This document shows, piece by piece, positions 18,096 to 27,456 of a stretch of 64,000 nucleotides of DNA. Below the pieces are notes generated by a model that did not search any database, was not told the DNA's origin, and saw only the letters and a program-made list of their open reading frames with translations. Position 1 is the stretch's first letter. Each line of letters starts with the position of its first letter. Source of the DNA: Prochlorococcus sp. AG-436-C14 (GTDB taxonomy: Bacteria > Cyanobacteriota > Cyanobacteriia > PCC-6307 > Cyanobiaceae). A program made the translations under genes and the position numbers. The stretch spans positions 1 through 64,000 of the forward strand of contig QCPD01000007.1 in the NCBI GenBank assembly GCA_003209755.1. The letters are read 5' to 3'.

Positions 18096-18884
18096 GTGAT
18101 TGAGATTGGGAAAACCATTATTAAGTTTCCCCCTCTTATAGAGGGAATCCTAATTAAGAGATATAAGAGATTCTTGGCTGATGTTGAGCTGGCTAATGGT
18201 GAAATTGTTACCGCTCATTGTGCAAATACAGGACCAATGAAAGGGGTTTTGTGGCCTGGTGGTCGAGTTAGGCTTAAGTACTGTCCTTCTCCTAAACGTA
18301 AATTAGATTGGTCTTGGGAGCAAGCTGAAGTGCCAAGTCATAATGAACTCAAGAGATGCTGGGTAGGTATCAATACATCTTTACCTAATAAATTGATTAG
18401 AAATTTAATTGAGGCCAATTGCCTAGAGAAGCAATTGGGTTTAATTGCAAATATCAAGCCTGAAGTTAAATATGGTTTAGAAGGTAAAAGTCGAATTGAT
18501 TTGTTACTTAAACCAGAAACAAACAACTTAGATTGTAGAAATATTTATATAGAGGTTAAAAATACAACTTGGTGTGAAAAAAAATTGGCTTTGTTCCCCG
18601 ACACTGTTACTACAAGAGGTCAAAAACATTTGAGGGAGCTAATGAGTATTTCTGCTAATTCAAGAGCGGTATTGATTCCTTGCATAAGTAGAAGTGATAT
18701 GGAAATTTTTGCACCTTGTGATTTAGCAGATCCTTTATATGGGAAATTATTTAGAGAGGCAATATCTGTCGGTGTAGAAGTTATCCCCTGTGCATTTGGT
18801 TTCTTTTTAGACCATATCACTTGGGAAGGTGTCAAACCCTTTCAGAATTCACAAAAATGCAATATAGAAAACATAATTTCTTAG
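18096..18884 (+). CDS. sfsA: SfsA family DNA/RNA nuclease
   Basis: The family was first described as a sugar fermentation stimulation protein, and members bind or cleave nucleic acid. The 262 residues contain [20 protein letters not shown], the family marker [16 protein letters not shown] (~40-55), [10 protein letters not shown], and [16 protein letters not shown] (~167-182), which are standard SfsA blocks. The start is GTG at 18096. It is divergent from murJ and followed by 240 bases before amt1. Confidence 0.9.
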   Translation: MIEIGKTIIKFPPLIEGILIKRYKRFLADVELANGEIVTAHCANTGPMKGVLWPGGRVRLKYCPSPKRKLDWSWEQAEVPSHNELKRCWVGINTSLPNKLIRNLIEANCLEKQLGLIANIKPEVKYGLEGKSRIDLLLKPETNNLDCRNIYIEVKNTTWCEKKLALFPDTVTTRGQKHLRELMSISANSRAVLIPCISRSDMEIFAPCDLADPLYGKLFREAISVGVEVIPCAFGFFLDHITWEGVKPFQNSQKCNIENIIS

Positions 18885-19022
18885 TTAAATCTATTTTAGC
18901 TATTTGAACTAGTATTTTGTTTTGCTTTTTAATTTTGGGAGCTAAATCAATAGGAAAAGCTAATCGATTTACAGGGGAAATGTGTAAATAAGAACATATC
19001 TTTAGAACTAAACTCTTTTTTT

Positions 19023-19067
19023 GTATCAACACTTACATCTTGTCAGTATCAGTTGCATTCATATTAA
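19023..19067 (+). promoter_or_regulatory. NtcA box and -10-like element upstream of amt1
   Basis: GTA-TCAACACT-TAC at 19023-19036 has both half-sites of the NtcA consensus GTA-N8-TAC. A -10-like TATTAA (19062-19067) lies 25 bases downstream, slightly further than the usual 22-24. The box ends 88 bases before the amt1 ATG. NtcA activation of ammonium transporter genes is established in cyanobacteria, so this fits the function. Confidence 0.65.
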
Positions 19068-19124
19068 TAAGTGTATAAATTTTGGATTAACTATCCTTTT
19101 CTTTTTTCGAAGTAAGCATCATTT

Positions 19125-20615
19125 ATGACCACTGCTTTGCAATCGCCTCCACGGCGAAGTACTACTCGTCTTCAAGACGCAAGTCTTTTGAACGGGCCAA
19201 TGCTTCTTCTAAGAAGTATTAAAGGTTTTAGAAGAAGTCAATCTTGGGCATGGCTAGCGTCTGTCCCTTTGGCACTTTTAGGATTAGGTGTTTTCACTTT
19301 CTCTGCAAGAGCTGAAGTTGCACTTTCAGATTTAACTGGACCACAAGCTGCTGCATTTTTGGCAGATAACCTTTGGTTATTCATTGCCACAATCCTCGTT
19401 ATTTTTATGAACGCAGGATTTGCAATGGTTGAAGCTGGTATGTGTCGCCAAAAAAATGCGGTAAACATATTAGCTAAAAACTTATTTGTTTTTGCTCTTG
19501 CTGTTACTGCCTATTGGGTAATTGGATATTCCCTGATGTATGGCGGTTCAGTAATAGATGGATGGCTTTATTTTCAAGGCTTATTTGTTGATCCTGATCC
19601 TTCAGGTGCATTAGAGTGTGCAGCTGCTGGTGATACAGGTTGTCTTGTTCCAGCAGTTGATTTTCTTTTCCAGTCTGCTTTTGCTGGTACTGCTGCAACT
19701 ATCGTTTCTGGATTAGTTGCTGAGAGAGTCAAATTTGGTGAATTTGTCGTTTTTTCGATAATTTTAACTGCTTTTATCTACCCAATCGCTGGTAGCTGGC
19801 AGTGGAATGGTGGATGGCTAGCTGAACTTGGCTTTATTGATTTTGCTGGTTCATCTATTGTTCACTCTGTTGGAGGCTGGGCAGGTCTTGTTGGGGCAAT
19901 GCTTCTTGGACCACGTATTGGTAAATTTGTAGATGGCAAAGCTCAAGCTATGCCTGGTCATAATATGGCTATTGCAACTTTAGGAGCACTAATCCTTTGG
20001 ATTGGTTGGTATGGATTTAATCCTGGCTCCGAATTAGCAATGGATCAATATGTTGCTTATATTGCCGTCACAACAACATTGGCAGCAGCTGGTGGCGCAA
20101 TTGCGGCTACGGTTTTATCTACCATTACCTCTGGTAAGCCTGATTTGACTATGATCATCAATGGTATTCTTGCTGGGTTAGTAAGTATCACTGCTGGTTG
20201 TGGCAATATGACTTTTGCTGGATCTTGGCTTGCTGGCGCAGTGGGTGGATTAATCGTTGTTTGTTCAGTAGCTGCTTTAGATTCTGCAGGTATTGATGAT
20301 CCAGTTGGTGCTTTCTCCGTTCACGGCGTATGTGGTGTTTGGGGAACAGTAGTTATCGGCCTTTGGGGCGTTGATGGTATGGACCCTGGCGCTGCAGGAA
20401 TTGGTCTTCTTAATGGAGGAGGCCTTAACCAATTCTTCATTCAAGCCTTAGGTGCAGCTGCTTATGGTGTTTGGACCGTTGTTACCTGCTGGATTGCTTG
20501 GCAAATTATTGGTGGCTTCTTCGGAGGTATCAGAGTTAGCGAAGCAGAAGAGACACAGGGACTTGATATTGGCGAGCATGGAATGGAAGCTTATCCTGAC
20601 TTTGCGTCAAGCTAG
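19125..20615 (+). CDS. amt1: Ammonium transporter
   Basis: This is an Amt/Mep-family channel for ammonium uptake in the cytoplasmic membrane, 496 residues long. An N-terminal basic stretch and a hydrophobic, signal-like segment (~40-62) precede the first core helix. Core motifs are FMNAGFAMVEAGMCRQKN (~97-114), VHSVGGWAGLVGAMLLGP (~246-263), WYGFNPGSE and VHGVCGVWGT. The C-terminal tail is acidic. It is transcribed alone, with an NtcA box upstream and a strong terminator just downstream. Its higher GC content at synonymous sites than its neighbours suggests high expression. Confidence 0.96.
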   Translation: MTTALQSPPRRSTTRLQDASLLNGPMLLLRSIKGFRRSQSWAWLASVPLALLGLGVFTFSARAEVALSDLTGPQAAAFLADNLWLFIATILVIFMNAGFAMVEAGMCRQKNAVNILAKNLFVFALAVTAYWVIGYSLMYGGSVIDGWLYFQGLFVDPDPSGALECAAAGDTGCLVPAVDFLFQSAFAGTAATIVSGLVAERVKFGEFVVFSIILTAFIYPIAGSWQWNGGWLAELGFIDFAGSSIVHSVGGWAGLVGAMLLGPRIGKFVDGKAQAMPGHNMAIATLGALILWIGWYGFNPGSELAMDQYVAYIAVTTTLAAAGGAIAATVLSTITSGKPDLTMIINGILAGLVSITAGCGNMTFAGSWLAGAVGGLIVVCSVAALDSAGIDDPVGAFSVHGVCGVWGTVVIGLWGVDGMDPGAAGIGLLNGGGLNQFFIQALGAAAYGVWTVVTCWIAWQIIGGFFGGIRVSEAEETQGLDIGEHGMEAYPDFASS

Positions 20616-20646
20616 TTACCTTGTTTAATTGTCTTACATTAAATCT

Positions 20647-20677
20647 AAAAAAGCCCGGAATATATCCGGGCTTTTTT
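20647..20677 (+). terminator. Rho-independent terminator of amt1
   Basis: GCCCGGA (20653-20659), loop ATATA and TCCGGGC (20665-20671) form a perfect 7-bp GC-rich stem extended by A/T pairs, followed by six T. It begins ~30 bases after the amt1 stop. The flanking A and T runs make it potentially bidirectional, but only ispH, on the plus strand, follows. Confidence 0.93.
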
Positions 20678-20734
20678 AGTGTGGTTTAATAGTGATGAGA
20701 TTCCTATCAATTTGTTTTTTACTATTTAATTGAA

Positions 20735-21940
20735 ATGGATACTCAAGCTTTTAAGCAAACTCTTCATAAATCTGATCGTTATAACCGAAGAGGATTTGGT
20801 TCAGCTAATAAGCGAGCTCAGGCTCTTGCTGAGGCTTATCAAAGTGGATTGATTGGATCTATTAGAGAAAATGGAAATCTTTTAGAGCATGGAAGATTAA
20901 CAGTTAAACTTGCGGAAGCTTTTGGTTTTTGCTGGGGAGTAGAAAGATCAGTAGCAATGGCCTACGAGACTAGGAAGCATTATCCAAATGAAAGAATATG
21001 GATTACTAATGAAATCATTCATAATCCTTCTGTAAATGATCATTTAAGGAAAATGAATGTCCTTTTCATTACTGAGGATAAAGGGGTCAAAGATTTTTCA
21101 GTAGTTAAAGAAGGAGATGTAGTAATTCTTCCTGCATTTGGTGCAACGGTTCAAGATATGAAGCTCTTACACGATAGAGGTTGTCATATTATTGATACCA
21201 CTTGCCCATGGGTTTCAAAAGTTTGGCATACAGTCGAAAAACATAAAAAACATACATTCACATCAATTATTCACGGCAAATATAAACATGAAGAAACTCT
21301 AGCGACTAGTTCTTTTGCAGGTACTTATCTAGTCCTATTTGACCTTGAAGAGGCAAATTATGTTTCTGATTATATTTTAGGCAAGGGAGATAGAGAAGAT
21401 TTCTTAAAGCGTTTTTCAAAAGCCTCTTCAGCAGGTTTTGATCCCGATAAGGATTTACAAAAAGTTGGGGTTGCTAATCAGACCACAATGTTAAAAAGCG
21501 AAACTGAGGAAATAGGAAGATTGTTTGAGAAAACAATGTTGAAACGATTTGGCCCTTCTGAATTGAACGATCATTTTCTAGCCATTAATACCATTTGTGA
21601 TGCTACTGAAGAAAGACAAGGAGCAATGTTTTCGCTTGTTGATGAACCTCTTGACCTTATGGTTGTAATTGGTGGGTTCAATTCTTCCAATACAACTCAT
21701 CTTCAAGAAATCGCAGTTAGTAGAGGGATTCGTTCATTTCATATTGATACTCCAGATCGAATTGGAGAAGAGACTAATACCATTACCCATATGCCTCTAG
21801 AGGGAGGAGAATTGCTAACTGAGGAAAATTTCCTTCAAAAGGGAAATATTAGTGTAGGTATTACTTCGGGAGCTTCAACTCCTGACCGCGTAGTTGAAGA
21901 TGTTATTCATAAGCTAATGAAATTAGGCGAAAATTTTTGA
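20735..21940 (+). CDS. ispH: 4-hydroxy-3-methylbut-2-enyl diphosphate reductase
   Basis: IspH is the last MEP-pathway enzyme and makes IPP and DMAPP using a 4Fe-4S cluster. The three cluster Cys are in [10 protein letters not shown] (~67), [13 protein letters not shown] (~155) and [11 protein letters not shown] (~289). The protein has 401 residues, longer than the ~315 of E. coli, with the N-terminal extension and internal insert ([17 protein letters not shown]) normal for cyanobacteria and plants. It follows the amt1 terminator, so it has its own promoter. Confidence 0.95.
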   Translation: MDTQAFKQTLHKSDRYNRRGFGSANKRAQALAEAYQSGLIGSIRENGNLLEHGRLTVKLAEAFGFCWGVERSVAMAYETRKHYPNERIWITNEIIHNPSVNDHLRKMNVLFITEDKGVKDFSVVKEGDVVILPAFGATVQDMKLLHDRGCHIIDTTCPWVSKVWHTVEKHKKHTFTSIIHGKYKHEETLATSSFAGTYLVLFDLEEANYVSDYILGKGDREDFLKRFSKASSAGFDPDKDLQKVGVANQTTMLKSETEEIGRLFEKTMLKRFGPSELNDHFLAINTICDATEERQGAMFSLVDEPLDLMVVIGGFNSSNTTHLQEIAVSRGIRSFHIDTPDRIGEETNTITHMPLEGGELLTEENFLQKGNISVGITSGASTPDRVVEDVIHKLMKLGENF

Positions 21941-22002
21941 TAAGAAAAAAACACAATTTTGCCCCAATCCCTCGTAGGATAGTTAATAGTTTTTAGTAGA
22001 AG

Positions 22003-22536
22003 ATGACTCAAGCAAACAAATCTAATCTTAAAGATCCTGATTCACAAAAGGTTGAAGTGGTTGTTCAAAGTCCTGAAGGTGAAGTAAATATTTTTGGAGA
22101 GCTCTCAATATTAGTTCTCAGAGTAAGTTTTAGTTTGTTGATGGTTCATCATGGTTTGGAGAAATTAAATGATCCAGGTGGATTCGCTGAATATGTTGTG
22201 GGTAAATACTTCAGCTTTCTACCTGGTGATCCTGTTATTTGGACTTATATGGCTGCAGTTACTCAAATAGTTTGTCCAATTGGACTAGCAACGGGCGTTT
22301 TGGCAAGATTATCTTCTTTAGGTCTACTATCAACTATGGTATTTGCGTTGTATTTCCACTTTATAGATACTGGCTTAGAAGGATTTCCTTTTGCTGTTGT
22401 TGAAAATCATAATTATATTTTTGAACTATCAGCTATTTATGCAGCTATATCATTTTATTTCTTATGTGCGGGGCCTGGACGATTATCACTTTTCAGGAAA
22501 TCTAACAAAATAACCTATTATCCTAAAGGTTCATAA
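22003..22536 (+). CDS. DoxX family membrane protein
   Basis: The 177 residues include about four membrane helices and match the DoxX pattern: LVLRVSFSLLMVHHGLEKL (~37-55), GFAEYVVGKYFSFLPG, ICxIGLATGVLARL-like and NHNYIFELSAIYAAISFYF. DoxX proteins are membrane components with varied or unknown roles, some in oxidative-stress redox systems. The first ~30 residues are hydrophilic. It lies ~60 bases after ispH on the same strand and converges with purH. Confidence 0.82.
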   Translation: MTQANKSNLKDPDSQKVEVVVQSPEGEVNIFGELSILVLRVSFSLLMVHHGLEKLNDPGGFAEYVVGKYFSFLPGDPVIWTYMAAVTQIVCPIGLATGVLARLSSLGLLSTMVFALYFHFIDTGLEGFPFAVVENHNYIFELSAIYAAISFYFLCAGPGRLSLFRKSNKITYYPKGS

Positions 22537-22597
22537 TTGAACAAAAAATATTTAACTTAGATTTCTATTTTTTTATACTTACATTATTTGTGCTTTC

Positions 22598-24154
22598 TTA
22601 ATGTAAAAAATGTCTTTTACCTGTAAGAATCATTTTTATACCTAATTCATTGCATGCTTTAATAGAATCTTCGTCTCTAATACTTCCCCCGGGTTGAATA
22701 ATAGAACTAATGCCATAATCTGCTGCCATTTTTACAGTATCGTCGAACGGGAAAAAACCATCACTAGCTAAAACAGCACCTTTTGATTTGCTACCCGCAG
22801 CTTTTAATGCAAGTTTTGCTGAACCTATCCTATTCATTTGACCAGCTCCAATCCCTAGACTCTGCTGATTAGATGCAACAGCTATAGCATTTGATCGTAT
22901 ATGTTTTACAATTTTCCATGCAAAAGATAAGTCATTTATTTCGTCTTCTGTTGGGATTAGTTTAGTAACATTTTTCCATTCTGTTTGGTCAATATTTGGT
23001 TCATCTAAATCTTGAATTAATAAACCACCAAGTATGCTTCTTATGTGATTTTTATCTGCTTTTTGAATAGACTCAGCGTTTAACTCTAAAAGCCTTAAAT
23101 TTTTCTTTTTTGATAATATTTCTTTTGCATCATTATCAAAATATGGAGCTACAACACATTCTATAAATATATTTTCAAGTTCTTTTGCCGCAGCTTCATC
23201 AACATGGCAATTAATAGCAATAATTCCACCAAAAGCACTTATTCTATCTCCATCTAATGCTCTTTTTAGAGCCAAGGATGTTGAATCTCCAATTGCTACT
23301 CCACAAGGGTTTGTATGCTTAATTACTACCGCCGCTTTTTGATATGAGGCATTTTTTATACTATTTTCATATCCAAATTCACGGAGAGTAGATAACGCAG
23401 CTTCCAGATCTAGAAGATTATTTGTACTTAATTCTTTTCCTTGTAATTGATTAGCTCCACTCCAACCTTTCTCAGGTTCCCCATACCAAAATGCCTTTTG
23501 ATGAGGATTTTCTCCATACCTAAGCTCTTGTTTTAATGGCAAGCTTTGCAACCAAGACCCTTTCTTTGAGGTAATTCGGTTGGCAATCCATTTGCTTATT
23601 GTTAGGTCATAAATAGCTGTATGCTCAAAAGCTTTTTGTGAATAGTTTTTTCTTAATTCAATAGTTATTGTTTTTGATTTATATGCATTAATTAAGTTTG
23701 AGTATTGACTTGGATTAGTAACTACAAGAACATCTTGATGGTTTTTTGCGGCTGCTCGGATCATTGTTGGACCGCCAATATCAATGTTCTCGATTGCTTC
23801 CTCCCATGAAACATTTTCTTTTGAAATTGTTTGTTCAAATGGATACAAGTTAACGACCACCAAATCAATAGGATTGATATTTTGTGACTTCAAATCTTCC
23901 AAATGATTTTGTTTATCCCTTCTAGCTAATATTCCTCCATGAATTTTGGGATTTAGTGTTTTCACTCTTCCTTCTAGAATTTCTGGAAACCCTGTGTAAT
24001 CTGCTACTCGAGTAACAGGCAGATTTGCGCTCTCAATTAATTTTGCAGTCCCGCCACTTGAGATGATTTTGAAGCCTAATTCATTAATTAATGCTTGAGC
24101 CAGAGGAATTAAGCCAGTTTTGTCTGAGACACTTAGCAGTGCTATGGGTGACAT
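22598..24154 (-). CDS. purH: Bifunctional AICAR formyltransferase / IMP cyclohydrolase
   Basis: PurH catalyses the last two steps of IMP synthesis. The 518-residue protein has an N-terminal MGS-like cyclohydrolase domain ([51 protein letters not shown]) and a C-terminal transformylase domain with [22 protein letters not shown] and the terminal [12 protein letters not shown]. All blocks are intact and the length is normal. It is divergent from the esterase gene, with 64 bases between start codons. Confidence 0.96.
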   Translation of the reverse strand: MSPIALLSVSDKTGLIPLAQALINELGFKIISSGGTAKLIESANLPVTRVADYTGFPEILEGRVKTLNPKIHGGILARRDKQNHLEDLKSQNINPIDLVVVNLYPFEQTISKENVSWEEAIENIDIGGPTMIRAAAKNHQDVLVVTNPSQYSNLINAYKSKTITIELRKNYSQKAFEHTAIYDLTISKWIANRITSKKGSWLQSLPLKQELRYGENPHQKAFWYGEPEKGWSGANQLQGKELSTNNLLDLEAALSTLREFGYENSIKNASYQKAAVVIKHTNPCGVAIGDSTSLALKRALDGDRISAFGGIIAINCHVDEAAAKELENIFIECVVAPYFDNDAKEILSKKKNLRLLELNAESIQKADKNHIRSILGGLLIQDLDEPNIDQTEWKNVTKLIPTEDEINDLSFAWKIVKHIRSNAIAVASNQQSLGIGAGQMNRIGSAKLALKAAGSKSKGAVLASDGFFPFDDTVKMAADYGISSIIQPGGSIRDEDSIKACNELGIKMILTGKRHFLH

Positions 24155-24218
24155 GTTTATTGTTTGAAATCGATTCTTCTCGATAACCTACGCATCAAAG
24201 AGGCATATTGCATTCAAG

Positions 24219-24824
24219 ATGACTGAACTACTATTCTTAAATTCTGAATCCGCAACAAATAGATTAGTTTTACTTCATGGTTGGGGAGCTGATGTAAATG
24301 ATCTAGTACCTCTTGGAAAATTATTAACTGAAGGATTAAAAGATCGTTTTGAAATAGTTTCTCTCTCGGCTCCTCAGTCTCATCCTAGCGGATCAGGTAG
24401 GCAATGGTATCCTTTATATCCTCATGAATGGCAACAGGTTCCCAATGCAGTATTAGATCTTGAAGAACGTTTAAATAATCTTTGCTTTAAAAAAATACCT
24501 TTAAACAAAACATTGCTACTTGGGTTCTCTCAAGGCGGTGCTATGGCTTTAGAGCTTGCAACAAGAAAAAAATTTGAGGGAGTTTTTGCACTTAGCTCTT
24601 ATCCACATCCAGAGTGGAAACCGATAAAGGATATGCCACCCATTTTTCTTTGTCATGGAAATAACGACGAAGTAGTTCCCAAATCTGCTTCTCAGAAAAG
24701 CTTTGATATGTTGGTAAAAAATGGAGTTAAATCAGAGCTGTATTTTTTTGATGGAGGGCACGAAATAACTAATGATCTAATTGAGCATTGCCGTGGAAAA
24801 ATTAAAAAAGTATTTCTAAGTTAA
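24219..24824 (+). CDS. Phospholipase/carboxylesterase-type alpha/beta hydrolase
   Basis: This 201-residue alpha/beta hydrolase starts with VLLHGWGAD (oxyanion strand). The nucleophile elbow is GFSQGGAMAL (~108-117), the Asp is in LCHGNNDEVVP (~150-160), and the catalytic His is in FDGGHEI (~185). This is the layout of the small esterase/phospholipase family (YpfH/EstB-like). The substrate cannot be deduced. Its end overlaps the convergent DUF3155 gene by 4 bases. Confidence 0.86.
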   Translation: MTELLFLNSESATNRLVLLHGWGADVNDLVPLGKLLTEGLKDRFEIVSLSAPQSHPSGSGRQWYPLYPHEWQQVPNAVLDLEERLNNLCFKKIPLNKTLLLGFSQGGAMALELATRKKFEGVFALSSYPHPEWKPIKDMPPIFLCHGNNDEVVPKSASQKSFDMLVKNGVKSELYFFDGGHEITNDLIEHCRGKIKKVFLS

Positions 24825-25189
24825 ACAAAAGCGTATTCATACTCTTCGATTTCTTCCCAATCATCTGCTGTGAGTTCTAAACCAGCAAAAATTTTGTCCT
24901 CACCAAGAAATTCAACAATAACTCTAAGAGAAGGGAAAAGAAAGTGATTCTCCTCTGCGTACTGAGCACTAAACAAACCTTTCTCTCCCCAGAAGAAGCG
25001 ATCTGTAGTGTGTTCATTACGGCGCACATTAAGTATTGCTGGTGCAAATATGCCTTCTTCAGCAATAAATCGTCTCGCGGCTGTTACAGGCTTATGTTGG
25101 CCTGTTCCTAAATGAAAAATAGGGACATGGGACATAACTCGCTGACCTGCGAGTCTACGTCTGCTAATTCTTTTACGCTTCTTAGACAT
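24821..25189 (-). CDS. DUF3155 family protein
   Basis: This 122-residue protein, of a cyanobacterial type, has a very basic N-terminus (MSKKRKRISRRRLAGQRV), then HVPIFHLGTGQHKPVTAARRFI, and an acidic C-terminus (ADDWEEIEEYEYAFV). The basic head could bind nucleic acid, but this is conjecture. The family name is from memory of the head motif. It converges with the esterase gene. Confidence 0.76.
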   Translation of the reverse strand: MSKKRKRISRRRLAGQRVMSHVPIFHLGTGQHKPVTAARRFIAEEGIFAPAILNVRRNEHTTDRFFWGEKGLFSAQYAEENHFLFPSLRVIVEFLGEDKIFAGLELTADDWEEIEEYEYAFV

Positions 25190-25498
25190 GAAAAAACTAC
25201 CTTTATTGGGTGAGAGAGTTAGAGGCTTTTCTTTTTTATCAGCTCAGGCTGAAGCAAGAGTTTTTAAGGAAATTAGATTTGAAATTGAGATAAGAAGATA
25301 TTCTCAAATAAATCAAAGTGGACTACGGAGGTTACCCATCAATTTTTCCGTGGCCTCAAAGTCACTCAAAGTGCTCACTTTTGAATTAAATTTGAGATAG
25401 CCTCCTTTAGGGATCTAAATTCTTTATTCACATCTTAATACTTTTTTCAAATTTTTCAAGTTTTTGAATACTTCTTTTCCCTTTTCTAAGATTGCATA
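25190..25498. other. Gene-free region between DUF3155 and the histidine kinase
   Basis: This stretch has 309 bases. An open frame of 70 codons at 25188-25400 on the plus strand has an unusual Arg/Lys/Ser composition, no recognisable motif, and begins on the DUF3155 start codon, so I do not call it a gene. A short hairpin (CAGC-TCAG-GCTG, 25241-25252) and CAAAGTG/CACTTTTG near 25370 are visible. TTGAAT-N17-TAAGAT at 25464-25492 could be a promoter, but its transcript would start almost at the kinase ATG. Confidence 0.5.
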
Positions 25499-26620
25499 AT
25501 GAGTTCAATAAAGTATTCAGAACGGTTTTTGAATTTTGTTCAACAACAGTTGATGAACTTTCAAGCTGATCAAGAATTGGAGCATCTTGTTGTTTACGTA
25601 GCTCGATCTGGAGACAGTGGATCCCCAACTTTGGAGGTAGTAGGTCAGTGGCCTAATTCAGAAAAAGTACTACAGCCAGTAGAAACTGATGCTGCCCTTC
25701 GCACTCCTTCGTCTAATAGGAGATGGTACCCGTTGCAAGAAGGCTCAATATTATTGGGTGTTATTCGTGCGGAGCGAATTGCTTCCGAGGAAGAATGGCC
25801 TGAATTTCTTGATCAGCAGTTGCAATCAATGTCAATTTTATTGGCTAACTCTCTTGCGTCCGAACTTGATAGAAAAAGATTGGTAGATCAATTAGATGAT
25901 CAAAAAGAACAGATATCCTTAATGGTTCATCAATTAAGAAATCCGTTAGCTGCTCTTGGAACATATGCAAAACTTCTTTTAAGAAAAATAGGTCCTGAAA
26001 GTGAACATGAGAACCTTCTAAAAGGCCTCATGACAGAGCAAGCACAAGTTAACAAATATCTTTCAGCGCTGGATCAACTTAGCCAGGTGAAATTACCTCA
26101 ATCTGATGATGGATCAAACAGACTACTGTTGCCTCCACTTTTGCCAACTGAGACCTATATCAGTGTGAAAAGCTTAATAGAACCATTAATTGAAAGAGCT
26201 AAAGCTAGAGCTAATTTGCAAGGCAGGAAGTGGTTTAGTCCTTCTGAATGGCCATCATGGATGGAATCAAGATCAATTTCAGAAGGTGTAATAGCTGAAA
26301 TTGTTGCAAATTTACTGGAAAACGCATTTCGATATAGCCCGTCTCAATCATCTATCGGGATAGAATTAGTTGAAGATGGTATATGCATTTGGGATGAGGG
26401 CATTCCAATAAATGAAGAAGAAAGAGAGAAGATTTTTGAGAAAGGTTTTAGAGGTGAAAGTGGTTCGAAAATGGTTGGAAGCGGTATAGGTCTTGCACTG
26501 GCTAGAGATTTGGCTAGACAATTAGGGGGAGATTTGAAATTAGTTGTTAATCCAAGCAAATTTAAAAATTCTTTACCAGAATCAGGGAATGCTTTCGTTC
26601 TTAACTTGGGCCCAAAATGA
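25499..26620 (+). CDS. Sensor histidine kinase (Hik2/CSK-like)
   Basis: This 373-residue soluble kinase has no membrane segment. The N-terminal ~130 residues look like a GAF-type sensor domain. The phospho-acceptor box is ISLMVHQLRNPLAALGTYAK (~138-157), with N box NLLENAFRYSP, G1 ICIWDEGIPI and G2 GSGIGLALARDLARQLGG near the end. The H-box with ALGTYAKLLL resembles Hik2, the relative of chloroplast sensor kinase that responds to redox or salt. That subfamily call is moderate. No response regulator is adjacent. Its end overlaps convergent cobS by 20 bases. Confidence 0.8.
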   Translation: MSSIKYSERFLNFVQQQLMNFQADQELEHLVVYVARSGDSGSPTLEVVGQWPNSEKVLQPVETDAALRTPSSNRRWYPLQEGSILLGVIRAERIASEEEWPEFLDQQLQSMSILLANSLASELDRKRLVDQLDDQKEQISLMVHQLRNPLAALGTYAKLLLRKIGPESEHENLLKGLMTEQAQVNKYLSALDQLSQVKLPQSDDGSNRLLLPPLLPTETYISVKSLIEPLIERAKARANLQGRKWFSPSEWPSWMESRSISEGVIAEIVANLLENAFRYSPSQSSIGIELVEDGICIWDEGIPINEEEREKIFEKGFRGESGSKMVGSGIGLALARDLARQLGGDLKLVVNPSKFKNSLPESGNAFVLNLGPK

Positions 26621-27338
26621 TACTTAAGAGTAATAAATTAGTTGTTTCTGTTATAACTAAACATGCTCCATAGCTATCTCCACTATGACCTCCTAAAGAT
26701 TTATTTATAATGTGTGGGATTAATATTGAAGTAACTAAGCCTGATAGAATACAATATAATAATAATAAAGTATTAGATATATTTGAATTGGTTAAAGATA
26801 AAAAAAATATTATTCCTATAGAAATAATTATCAATGATGGTCTTATTTCGTGAGATATACCTTTCCAGTATTGATGATGAAAGGAAAGGGATTCTTTTTT
26901 GAAAATGTATTCATAATTTTCAATTGCAAAAATTTGGGAGAGTCTTCCCCAAAAGGCAGCTAAAGGGAATGCAAAGGGTGCATATAAATCAAGTTTGATG
27001 ATTGCTGCAATTTGAAGAATTAAAATAATTACTAAACTTTGAACACCTATTGCTCCGACTCTGCTATCTTTCATTGCCTCAACCCGCTTTGTTGGACCTG
27101 CTCCAATTCCATCAGCCGTATCCATTAAACCGTCAATATGAAGACCACCAGTTATGAAGATGCTAATTGCAAAAGATATCAAGGCAACGGAAATATTTGG
27201 CCAATTAAAGTATTTCAATAAAAGCCAAGAAAATGATTGTAAAAAGCCAATTAAAATTCCTATTAAAGGGGCAAAACGGGCAATTCTTTTGAATCTTGGT
27301 TTAACTATTGGCCATTGAGGCAAAATTGTGTAAAACAC
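26601..27338 (-). CDS. cobS: Adenosylcobinamide-GDP ribazoletransferase (cobalamin synthase)
   Basis: CobS joins adenosylcobinamide-GDP and alpha-ribazole in the membrane at the end of cobalamin synthesis. The 245 residues include GGLHIDGLMDTADGIGAG (~61-78), RVEAMKDSRVGAIGV (~82-96), and several membrane helices, ending LGGHSGDSYGACLVITETTN. GTG at 27338 is the only standard start in frame, but it cuts off a well-conserved N-terminus: the same frame upstream encodes WLNDLAGAW just before VFYTILP, back to a stop at about 27400. A non-standard CTG (27380) or ATT start would restore it. It is divergent from tgt. Confidence 0.88.
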   Translation of the reverse strand: MFYTILPQWPIVKPRFKRIARFAPLIGILIGFLQSFSWLLLKYFNWPNISVALISFAISIFITGGLHIDGLMDTADGIGAGPTKRVEAMKDSRVGAIGVQSLVIILILQIAAIIKLDLYAPFAFPLAAFWGRLSQIFAIENYEYIFKKESLSFHHQYWKGISHEIRPSLIIISIGIIFFLSLTNSNISNTLLLLYCILSGLVTSILIPHIINKSLGGHSGDSYGACLVITETTNLLLLSIILGPS

Positions 27339-27456
27339 CCATGCACCTGCAAGGTCATTTAGCCAGTTTTTGAAAATCAGAATTACAACCTCAACTGTTT
27401 CTTAGGTCTCAAATTAGTTATATAACTAGTTTAAGTTAATGAATATTTAGGAATAA

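Noticed and set aside
25188-25400. 70-codon open frame on the plus strand after DUF3155
   Set aside because: It begins on the DUF3155 start codon, shows no motif or membrane segment, and has an odd basic composition; most likely chance.
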